64,000 nt of DNA from Cyprinodon diabolis (Eukaryota > Chordata > Actinopteri > Cyprinodontiformes > Cyprinodontidae): contig CM060078.1 of NCBI GenBank assembly GCA_030533445.1, positions 27,536,091 to 27,600,090 on the forward strand, in the 5' to 3' direction. How positions within the stretch are numbered: position 1 is the first letter of the stretch; each line of letters starts with the position of its first letter. The notes beneath the pieces were generated by a model, which saw nothing but the letters and a program-made list of their open reading frames with translations, had not been told where the DNA came from and made no database searches. Of the stretch, positions 56,095 to 64,000 are shown piece after piece. The position numbers were made by a program, and so were the translations under genes.

Positions 56095-56387
56095 TTTAAA
56101 AATCCTACTCAGATCTGAGATTGAGATTATCAGATTATGAGTTTAAAGTCAGAATTCTGAAAAAAGTGAGAATTCTGAGATTAAAGTCTGAATTCTGAGA
56201 TCAAAGTCTGAATTCTGAGAAAAAAGTCTGAATTCTGAGATTAAAGTCTGAATTCTGAGATTAAAGTCTGAATTCTGAGAAAAAAGTCTGAATTCTGAGA
56301 AAAAAGTCAGAATTCTGAGATTAAAGTCAGACTTTTTTCCCCCATAATAAACTGAAATAATCAGTTAGGCCCTAATCTTCGTCCGTA
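56095..56387. repeat. 20-bp minisatellite array with the same tail as the 37,912 element
   Basis: About ten units of roughly AAAGTCTGAATTCTGAGATT between 56,150 and 56,330, with variant units ending GAAA instead of GATT. After the array, CATAATAAACTGAAATAA, GGCCCTAATC and CCGTA match the right end of the 37,912-38,244 element. The left terminus is not recognisable. Confidence 0.78.
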
Positions 56388-57050
56388 ACACTGAAACCAT
56401 CGCAGGCATTGAGTTTGAACCACTTTATCCGATGACATTGTGAGTTTTCAGACATGCATATTTCAGAGGAGTCATGTAATTATGGATGTGGCTGCCTGCA
56501 GACCACAGCTGCCACGTATGAAAGGAGGAGCATGTTGGAGGAAAGCAGGGAGCTCCTCACTGCGCTGAAGCAAGTTTACATCAGGCATGCATCATCATGC
56601 AGAAATATATACATGCATAAAACAGGCCATTTATTGAGGTTGTTTGATGAGTGGTTGGTTTCTGGAATAAAATGTGCAACTTTTTAATATCGGAAAGTTT
56701 TAACATGACTATAGAAGTTGATAAGTTCCAGAAGGCTTCCTCCCTATTCATGTAGTTGAAAATCCTGCAAATATAATGTTTAACTCGGATGTTTTAAAAC
56801 GACACAAATCTTTGATTGTTTTTTAGTAGTTTTGTAGGTTTTTATTAACCTCCTTGAGGGTCTGTTTTATGGACAGCCCCCATCCGCATACTTGGATGCA
56901 AAAAAAAGCCCCGTGGAAAGACACGACGCGCTCCCTGATACGCTGCTGCTCCAGCAAGAGGGGCTGAACTGGGAACCCACTCCATCCACGACAGCACAAC
57001 CAGATCTCCTTCCTCACACATTCATTCCGGACCGAGTCTTCGCTGGAAAC

Positions 57051-57371
57051 ATGACCACAAAAAACCGTTCAAAGAACAGCGAGAAGAGCGCAGCGTCCAG
57101 CCAGGATGACGCGCCCAAGAAAAGCCAGAAAAGTAGCGGTGCCACCAACGGGGTAAGTGGCCCCGAGGGGCCGCAGGGGCCCCGCTCAGGTAGCTGTCTC
57201 GGGCTTCTTGTTACCACGGTATTTTATATCGCTATGATAGGGGCTGCTGGGTTTGCAGCTTTTTATTTACAACAAGTGGTGGAGGAAGTCCGACAGATTC
57301 ATGCAAAGAACGAGGAGAGCGCGCGACGAAGCGGAGAGATGGGCACCAAAATGGAGAGCTTCGTTCAACAG
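57051..57371 (+). CDS. ckap4: ckap4 exon 1
   Basis: 107 codons: MTTKNRSKNSEKSAASSQDD, basic linker, membrane segment and ESFVQQ at the end. Donor CAACAG|GTGAGA. Ends in phase 0. Confidence 0.95.
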
Positions 57372-60300
57372 GTGAGAAAAAAACAAAACAAAGAAAAAAA
57401 GAACATGAGAATCAATGAAAACATTATTTGAACGAGGGATTTGATTTCTCCTTTTTTTAAGAGATTTAAGTTTGGATAAAAATAATACTGTAATTATTAG
57501 TATTATATATTATAACTCCTTTGCTGTAATGATTTCTAATCAGCACTGATGATACATCTGGGCACTTATTATGATAAGAAGAGTCACAGTGACAAAAACC
57601 CAGTGTGAACTTCAACCAAAAGCATATAAAAGCATGACTTATAAACTTTATTATAGCTATAAATAATTAAAAAAAAACTTTTATTCTTAAATAATCAAAA
57701 AGTGTGGACACTTGTTTTACAACCACTTTTCATTAACAGTTGCAGGCCTTTTAGGACAGGCATCCCCAACCTCGGCCCTTGAGGCCCGCTTTCCTTGCTC
57801 CAGCACAGCTGATTTTAATTGAAAGCTGATTAACAGGCTTTCAGTCTACTGCAATCATTATAATCAGCTGTGCTGAAGCAGGGAAACCTCTAAAACCTGC
57901 AGGACAGCGGGCCTCAAGGACCGAGGTTGGGGATGCCTGTTTTAGGACATGTCTCTACCGGGTTTTCTCACACAGAGACTAAAAGGTTCTCCACATTCCT
58001 CTTGACTTTGACTAGACCAGGGGTCTTCTAAGTTTTCCAGGCCAATTGTCAGGGTTTGGTTGTGGTTTGAGGACCCAAATGCAGAGGCAGGGAGGCAGAG
58101 GTGAGTTTCTTGTAGATTTAATGAAAGGTTAACTGACAACTGAGGCAGGAATCCAAAAATCGAACATGAAAAAAAGTAAAACAAACCAGAAACCATGGAG
58201 ACTAGAGGGGAAAACTATCAATACGAGGAAGACACAGTAAGACGGAGTTAGAGGAAGTTTTACAAGGAACCAGCACTGAGGGTTTGCACAAGGAGAGTAT
58301 TTATGACTAACTGAACAAAGAGAGGACTAACGGGCTGATTGGGAGCAGGTGTGAAGGGAGCAGTCTAAGGAGCTAGGGAAAAAGGAGACCAACACAAGAG
58401 GGCAACAAATAAAAACCTGAGAACTGAAATATTACCAGAAAACACAACAAAATAAGCATTAAACCAATAAAACTAGAAAACATGGAGCAAAGTTAAACTG
58501 AATACTCAAAAGAAAACATAACAGAACAAAGACTGTGACACCAAGGACCCCCAAACTGATCACAAGATGAGCGGGGACCCCTAATTATATATATTGTATT
58601 GAATGTGTTATATCAAACTAGTCCTATAGTCACTCTTTTTACAGCTGGAGCAATAATGAAAGTAATTTCGCCCTTTGATAATTAAAATATTTCTGATTCC
58701 TGGTTGATAGGACAGGTGTTGTGAATGAAACGGTGTCCAGCTTGAAAGAGCTCCTGTGTGTTGCTGAATGTGTGCATCTTCTGCCTCCATTTATGTTTAC
58801 TACAGTGTGTTGAATTCATGTTAATGTGGATTTAAGACATTTCAATTAGTGGAAAAAATTGCCCGGGGGCATATTAAAAAAAAAAAGTCTAATCACCCAA
58901 AACTTTCACAACCTCCATGCAGCACCTCTGTGGACTCCCTAGGGGTTGCGGACACCCTGTTGAAGACCTCCGGACTATATAGACCATCTAAACAGCTATT
59001 GAAATAATTTAACGGGAAGCAACATCAGTTAAATAATACTATTAATAAACATAGCTACAGCTTTTATTCATTAATGCATAAAAAAAAACTATTCAAAGAA
59101 ACGTCATGAAGTCATAAAATATATGAAAAGATTTTTTTAAAGAAAAATGATAGGAAATTCCTCATTTGCAAATCACTTTCAACTTTCTTGTTTTGATGCT
59201 ACTGTGTAGAAAGGCAGTGATGGTTCACCTAATTTTAATTACAAAATGATTACACTTAGTATTAGGAAATGGAATGTAACAAAAAATAGTTACATAAACT
59301 AAAATAGCCCACAGGATGTCAGTTAAATATCTCTGAAGGAAATCATTCTGATTAATTACTCACTACTTAGTACTGATTTTTCTTAAGTCATTTTTAAAAA
59401 GGGGGAAAAGACCACTTTTACCACCAACATCAACAATGCATAAAATGAAATAAAAATTGAAACACCTGGAACTGTGAGAAAAAAGGCTGCCCCAGACATG
59501 ACGGTTCCACCACCGTACTTCAAAGCTGGAGTCTTAGAAGGAAGGAAACCTTTTCTGTCCTAATATCATAAATGTAAACCATGTAAATCCTTTGCTGCAG
59601 TTTAACCAGAACTGTGAGCAAATGATCAGAGGAGACCAGGTTGGAGCTTTTCAGCAGAAACTTAATGGAAGATTAGCTCATACTCTCTGTGAAGTACTTT
59701 TTTTTTTTTTAGGTTTTAGGGCACTAGTGGCTCATTTTTTCCAACAGTAGGCTGACAGGAAAGGGGGTATGAGAGAGAGGGAGAGACATGCGGGAAAGGA
59801 ACAAAGGCCGGGTCAAACCTGGGTTTCCGTCGTCGAGGACTAAGGCCTCCGTACATGGGTCATGCGCACTAACCACTGCTCCACCTGCATGCCCTAAAAG
59901 GAGATTTAACATAAAAAGAAAACTCTTTCATGCCTGAAAATTAAAATATTAAAGCTACAGTGTGTAATAATTACAGGGATATACAGTCAGAAGTGTAATA
60001 TATTATACATAACTATGTTATTTATCATCATCTACAAGCTCAGCCTCTTAACCTTAATATTTGCGTTGCCTTAGAATTCGTTATTTATAATTACATAGGA
60101 GCGGGTCTTGCAGCCATGGAGGCAGACATCTTTGCGCTACGGCAGCGCAGAGCCAACAAACTAGCGATTGCGAGATCGCCAAAACGTCACAACGATGTAG
60201 AAAAAATAACGGGTATATTTATTATCTTAAGTCTACATGAAATCTATACCCTACACAAACTAATGAAATACTATCTGTAAAATTATCTATGTAAACAAAC

Positions 60301-61833
60301 CTCATCACTTGAGAAGGTAGGTGATGCGGACGTCGTGGAAGACATTTTGTCCCGTAACGCTCGCCGTACTGTTGGGGGGGAGAAGCGGTGGGGGGGAGAT
60401 GTTCATGTTGCTGCAGTCTGCAGTCTGACCGCTAGATGTCGCTTAAAGTTACACACTGTAGCTTTAAAATATATTTTTTTATTGAGCAGATTATGGGCAA
60501 CAAAAATTTGATATTATAATGTGGATTTGTTTCGTGTCTCATCAAGGTGGAGTCTCTCCGAAGCAATGTGGACGGGCTGGAGTCATCACTGGGCATCACA
60601 CGGGTGGAGCTGGAGGCGGCGGTGAGCCGCATGAAGAGGGGTGAGTTGGAGACCAGGAGGGTAGAGGAGGCGCTCCAGAAGCTCCAGAATGATCTCATCA
60701 GGGATCTGTCGGAGGGAATCAGGGAAGTCAAAGAGGCTCGAGAGAAGGACTTCTCCTCTCTGGAGACGACCGTGGAAGAGCGCCTGGCTGAGGTGAGCCA
60801 GTCCATCTCCGCCAGCGTGGCTGAGTTCGCAGAGGGTCAGGGAGAAGCCCAGCGGCAGCTCGCTGACCTCAAAGCCCGTCTGAGCGACACAGCAGACCCC
60901 ACGCTTGTCAAACAGGAGCTCTCCGCCATCGTTGAGGTTGTAGCTGAAATTAAAACAGCCAAAGAAGCAGCAGATGATACTACCAATTCCCTCAGAATGC
61001 AGATAAGTTCTGTGAGAGAAGAGCTTCAGACACGCAACAAGGAGGTCACATCTCTGTCTCAGGAGCTCGAATCTGTGAGGTCGGTGGTGCAAGAGACCGC
61101 CGGGAGCCTGAGGGAGTCTCTATCTGCAGCGGAGGCTGGAGTTCAAGGCCTGGGGGAGCAAACTGTGAACCTGCAAAGCAGCTTGGAGCAGGTCACCGAT
61201 GCTGTCCGCGCTGTCGAGGAGCGAGCGAATGCAGCAGCAGCTCAGGCCCTGTTAAGAGCTGATGATCTGGAGACCAGGGTTAAACTGTCAGAGGAAAACA
61301 GTGATACGCTGTCTGCATCACTGTCAGACCTCAGCAGTAAGGTGGAAGGGCTGCTCGCCAAATACGACGGGCATGAAAGCAGCTTATCTGCACAGGGGGA
61401 GGCAGTGGGGAGAGAAAAAAATGATCTAAAACAAGAGCTGGAGGATTTAAAAAGCCGTATGGAGAAGTTTCAGTCCAACATAGGTCTGAGTGGAGAGGAA
61501 ACTAAGCTAGCTTCAGAGGGCTCCACTCCTCTGCAGGTGGAGCTGGAGAGCTTAAGAACAGCGGTTGAAGAAGTGAGGAGCGAAGTAGCAACGTTAGAAA
61601 GCCACGATCTTGCCATTCGCACTCTAGAGAAGGCATTGCAGGAGACGAAGCAGGAAGTTGACGGTTTAACAGGAGATAAGCGAGATGAAGGACAAAGCAG
61701 CCTGGAGAAGCTGCAGAACAAATTAGCTGCTTTCGCTGAAGCCCAGAACCAGTTAACAGCGAAGAACACGGGTTTGGATGAGCAGCTGGAGGAGCTGGAG
61801 AAGAGACTGACTGTTTTAGAGGACAGAATATAG
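57051..61833 (+). CDS. ckap4: ckap4 (CLIMP-63), complete two-exon coding region
   Basis: Cytoskeleton-associated protein 4, a type II membrane protein that holds ER sheets at even width through luminal coiled coils and links ER to microtubules. The 535-aa product has a basic cytosolic tail (residues 1-48), a transmembrane segment at about 50-73 (GLLVTTVFYIAMIGAAGFAA), and a long luminal coiled coil (75-535). Cys49 next to the membrane is in the place of the palmitoylated cysteine of mammals. Residues just after the junction contain EALQKLQNDLIRDLSEGIRE and DFSSLETTVEERL, near-identical to human CKAP4. The family has the same two-exon layout. The human protein is 602 aa; the fish tail is about half as long. 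I chose ATG 57,051 (AACATGA, A at -3) over the in-frame ATG at 56,892. Confidence 0.95.
57757..57939. mobile_element. Long-TIR hAT foldback element, exact 8-bp TSD (second copy)
   Basis: 183 bp from CAGGCATCCCCAACC to GGTTGGGGATGCCTG, flanked by TTTTAGGA at 57,749-57,756 and 57,940-57,947. Same family as 13,358-13,560. Confidence 0.88.
58018..58972 (+). mobile_element. hAT-like repeat family R1, copy C (with nested LTR-like repeat)
   Basis: Runs from CAGGGGTCTTC to GAAGACCTCCG with flanks GACTAGAC / GACTATAT (5 of 8). It is interrupted at its GGCCAA|GGACC position by a 494-bp repeat. Remaining sequence matches copy B closely. Confidence 0.75.
58047..58540 (+). mobile_element. Solo-LTR-like repeat nested in R1 copy C
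   Basis: 494 bp beginning TGTCAGGGTTTGG and ending AAGACTGTGACA. Flanks are CCAAT and CCAAG (4 of 5). Copies B and D of R1 have one uninterrupted CCAAG/CCAAA at this place, so the insertion and duplication are visible. The repeat has no coding capacity. Confidence 0.6.
59953..60463 (+). mobile_element. TTAA-flanked TIR element (Kolobok/piggyBac-like) with short ORF
   Basis: 511 bp with ends AGCTACAGTGTGTAAT and TTACACACTGTAGCT, flanked by TTAA at 59,949-59,952 and 60,464-60,467. Inside, 60,116-60,280 is an unbroken 54-codon frame beginning MEADIFALRQRRANKLAIAR. The role of that peptide is not known to me; it looks like the first exon of a lost transposon gene. Confidence 0.72.
60116..60280 (+). 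pseudogene. Small ORF inside the TTAA element
   Basis: 54 codons plus stop, Arg/Lys-rich at the start (LRQRRANKLAIARSPKRHN). The ATG is in good context (CAGCCATGG). The C-terminal part from IFIILSL onwards looks like read-through of an intron. Not a host gene as far as I can tell. Confidence 0.35.
60547..61833 (+). CDS. ckap4: ckap4 exon 2
   Basis: 428 codons and TAG (61,831-61,833): VESLRSNVDGLESSLGITRV to ..EKRLTVLEDRI. Almost the whole luminal coiled coil is encoded in this exon. Acceptor CTCATCAAG|GTGGAG follows a T-rich stretch. The long ORFs on the opposite strand are shadows of this repeat-rich frame. Confidence 0.95.
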   Translation: MESLRSNVDGLESSLGITRVELEAAVSRMKRGELETRRVEEALQKLQNDLIRDLSEGIREVKEAREKDFSSLETTVEERLAEVSQSISASVAEFAEGQGEAQRQLADLKARLSDTADPTLVKQELSAIVEVVAEIKTAKEAADDTTNSLRMQISSVREELQTRNKEVTSLSQELESVRSVVQETAGSLRESLSAAEAGVQGLGEQTVNLQSSLEQVTDAVRAVEERANAAAAQALLRADDLETRVKLSEENSDTLSASLSDLSSKVEGLLAKYDGHESSLSAQGEAVGREKNDLKQELEDLKSRMEKFQSNIGLSGEETKLASEGSTPLQVELESLRTAVEEVRSEVATLESHDLAIRTLEKALQETKQEVDGLTGDKRDEGQSSLEKLQNKLAAFAEAQNQLTAKNTGLDEQLEELEKRLTVLEDRI

Positions 61834-62235
61834 ATCACCTGTAACACAATGAGGCGTTCACTGCCTTTCAGGAAGAGAGAAAAACACCAAAGACTATCAT
61901 GTAATGTCACATCACAATGCCTGAACAGGAGACAAAGCTCCAATGTACAATTTTAAGATGTAATTTCAAAAGGTGGCATGGATGTCTTGATGCTGTACGT
62001 CTTGTTAGAACAAAAATAATAAGGGGAAACAAAGCAAAAACGAACTGCTGATCTGTGAAGTTCAAACCTACATTCTGCACTGTAGTTTCATTCTGATGTT
62101 TGTGTTCTTAGTTTTTTATTTTTACAAAAAAACCTCCAGTTGCAAAAGGAAGAAATTATGCACTCCTTTGTTTACTTACGTTTTTCACTTGTTAGATTTT
62201 TTTACAGAATAAAAACACCTTTTGTTCCAAAGCTG
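61834..62235 (+). other. ckap4: ckap4 3' UTR
   Basis: AT-rich sequence after the ckap4 stop, ending shortly after a polyadenylation signal. No other ORF or repeat. Confidence 0.7.
62208..62213 (+). terminator. ckap4: ckap4 polyadenylation signal AATAAA
   Basis: AATAAA in CAGAATAAAAACACC, followed within 15-30 bp by a T/GT-rich stretch (TTTTGTTCC, GTGAGTTTTTC), which is the normal layout of a vertebrate poly(A) site. Confidence 0.72.
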
Positions 62236-62239
62236 TGAG

Positions 62240-63575
62240 TTTTTCTTTTTAATGACTGAAATTTGTGATAAAAATTTTTTGTTTAGCACCTTGTTGCTAC
62301 GCAATGCAAAACAAGGTGCATTTTGGGATAGCAAATAAGTGAAGCACAGATACCAGTGTTTTAAATCCTTTAGGACAAAAATATTTCACCCAAATTTTAA
62401 TATTTATGTAATTTCATACCAAAAGAAATTCCAATTTAGTTTTGTTTAAAGATTATTGTAACACAAACCTATTAACTAAACCTCACATGATGTATATTCA
62501 GGTGCAAAATAAAGATTATTAATTGTAAATATACAGGTTAATGTATTTATATTAATAAAATATACTTACGGTACTTAAAATAATAAATGTATTTATATCA
62601 GATAAAGTTCATTGTACTACGTTAAGGTATCCCTCATTATTATGCAATTTAAACAAACTTTATGTATTTGGAATACACTCAGTAGTAATTTTGAGTAACT
62701 AATCATTTTATAAAAAATAAACCTGGAAGTTAAGTATTTTAAATACATAAGCTGTATCAAACTAATGAATAAGCATCATGTAGGGTTTATTAAAAAGATT
62801 TGTGTTGAATTTATGAGGAAAAAAGTAAGTGGGAATTTGTCATGTAATAAAATTACATAAATCTTAACCTTTGGGAGAGGCCATAGGTTACCATGGAGCT
62901 AGCAGCATCATGCTGTGGGATGCTTCTTCCTAGGAGAACGGAAGTCGGTCCAAGATGAATGAACCTATGGAAGCGTTTCAGAACCATTCATGATGATTCT
63001 GCACTACATATGGACGGTGTCTTTTACGCGTGGGGGAACAGAGTAGGTACTATATGGCAGTCTGTGACGTCAGCTTCACGGCATCTATTAGAGGCTGCAA
63101 TACAAGAGACTGGAATGGAAATTTATGACCCTTATTATACAGCCAGATCAAAAATATTCACATCCTAAAGTTGGTCTGGTCAAAACTTTAGCCTCAGATT
63201 AAAAACAGGCATGAAAAAAGAGCAGCGTGAATCTGGTAGAGACGTACAGAAAAAGACCTGCAGCTGTCATTGCACAGTGAGCCGATTCTATTAAGCACCG
63301 GCTGAGGAGGTGGAATACAAATGCATGCCACACTTTTCAGATTCTTATACTAAAAACTCTCTCCTGATACTTTAAGCATGCTATATGCTGGTCAATCACA
63401 TGAACCCCTCCCTATATGAAAAACATCAAAGTGAAAGAATGCTTTCATCAATAGACGGTGGATAAATAAGGAACACTAAAACATCGGACTGATTTTATTT
63501 GCCATTTAAATGAATCTGAAATTAGTCGAGTAAATTAACCGTTTTATTCTTATTTTCCATCTAAGGTGTTTGGTG
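62240..63575. other. Intergenic region downstream of ckap4
   Basis: AT-rich, with a decayed Tc1-like fragment at about 62,880-63,150. I see no gene. The ORF at 62,959-63,168 overlaps the decayed fragment and is not a convincing gene. Confidence 0.55.
62880..63150 (+). mobile_element. Tc1-like relic
   Basis: GCAGCATCATGCTGTGGGAT (GSIMLWD) and later TTAGAGGCTGCAATACAAG match the other Tc1 relics of this window. Sequence between them (63,000-63,080) appears to be inserted or diverged. Confidence 0.45.
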
Positions 63576-64000
63576 TCATGATCTCAGCACTGATGCATGG
63601 TCTGATCACTCATTTCACACACATGCTTAGCTCCGCCCAGTTCTGATTATCTGCTTATCGGTTTCACCTGCATTAACATTTATTTAACCTGCCTTCAGAC
63701 CAGTCATCAGTTCCAGATTATTTTTAGCCTGGAACTTTTACCTGACTCCATCTTGGATTCTCCTTCAGAGCGTCACTGTATCTCTGACCTCCAGGCTCTG
63801 ACAACCGACCGTGTCTCACACACTGGCTTTGGCTTCGCCCTCTTGATTATCCTGCCTACATCTGTCGGCTTGGTTCTGATCTCCTGCCTGTCCTCTGACA
63901 CCTGCGTCTGGGACTCGCTGTGCGTTAACCACTGCGCCGCATTTGCAGCCAGCCGGCCGGAACAATCCACTACCTCTGGACTCAGACTGATCTATAAGAC
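63576..64000 (+). mobile_element. Left end of an LTR-like or other interspersed repeat, cut by window edge
   Basis: Begins TGTCATGATCTCAG and continues with ACTCATTTCACACACATGCT and CCACCTGC-like blocks typical of a common fish repeat with TG-start boundaries. The other end is outside the window, so the class is not established. Confidence 0.35.

Larger units (their letters stand above)
54301..57050. other. Intergenic region between divergent bltp3b and ckap4
   Basis: Contains a hAT element, a Tc1-like relic and a minisatellite repeat, listed separately. 55,450-56,090 and 56,390-56,860 have no feature I can support. The ckap4 5' UTR should begin in the last 200 bp, where composition becomes more balanced. 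An ATG at 56,892 is in frame with ckap4 but has a poor context. Confidence 0.55.
57372..60546 (+). other. ckap4: ckap4 intron 1
   Basis: 3.2 kb with the foldback hAT at 57,757-57,939, repeat R1 copy C with a nested LTR-like insertion (58,018-58,972), a decayed Tc1-type fragment in antisense at about 59,450-59,690, and a TTAA-flanked element ending 83 bp before exon 2. Remaining sequence is plain. Confidence 0.75.

Noticed and set aside
60361..60400. G-rich run considered as a G-quadruplex
   Set aside because: Only two long G runs are present with one short neighbour, which does not give four clear G-tracts with short loops.
60586..61943. Long minus-strand ORFs opposite ckap4 exon 2
   Set aside because: They are shadows of the Glu/Leu-rich coiled-coil frame on the plus strand; no family match and no splice or start context.
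63773..63970. Minus-strand ORF near the window end
   Set aside because: It lies inside an interspersed repeat cut by the window edge and reads as chance sequence.

Overview
The window is vertebrate nuclear DNA, almost certainly from a teleost fish. Genes are split into short exons with GT-AG introns, the background is AT-rich, and the introns are packed with fish-type DNA transposons (hAT, Tc1/mariner, Harbinger-like), tRNA-derived SINE pieces and short foldback elements. The proteins match vertebrate families well. The species cannot be named from the sequence; a percomorph is a guess.

Layout. (1) Positions 1-16,560 hold the 5' end of anks1b on the minus strand: coding exon 1 lies at 15,872-16,002 and the rest of the window's left end is its first intron, full of mobile elements. 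(2) Positions 16,560-22,300 are intergenic, with a solo-LTR-like repeat, a SINE interrupted by a hAT element, and two further hAT-type elements. (3) Positions 23,451-53,889 hold a complete bltp3b gene (uhrf1bp1l, SHIP164) on the minus strand. I traced 24 coding exons whose phases all agree, giving 1,421 codons plus stop being the last of 1,422. The set includes a 39-nt exon with no visible long ORF and two phase-neutral candidate cassette exons. Its first intron is about 12 kb. (4) Positions 53,890-57,050 lie between the divergent starts of bltp3b and ckap4 and contain a hAT element and a minisatellite-bearing repeat. (5) Positions 57,051-61,833 hold complete ckap4 (CLIMP-63) on the plus strand, in two exons (535 aa), followed by a 3' UTR with an AATAAA signal near 62,208. 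(6) From 62,240 to the end I see only repeats, including the left end of an LTR-like repeat cut by the window edge.

The genes are not an operon and need not act together. anks1b encodes a postsynaptic ankyrin/SAM/PTB scaffold, bltp3b a bridge-like lipid-transfer protein of endosomal membranes, and ckap4 an ER-sheet coiled-coil membrane protein. anks1b and bltp3b are adjacent and in the same orientation in mammals too (human 12q23.1, from memory), which supports the identifications.

I found no bacterial-type system, CRISPR array, rRNA gene or intact tRNA gene, and no convincing new pathway. The most unusual material is structural: a terminal-inverted-repeat element that carries a 20-bp minisatellite at two loci, eight copies of one hAT-like foldback family with datable nested insertions, two large elements with 6-bp target duplications, and two bltp3b exons that begin with a splice-donor consensus right after the acceptor.
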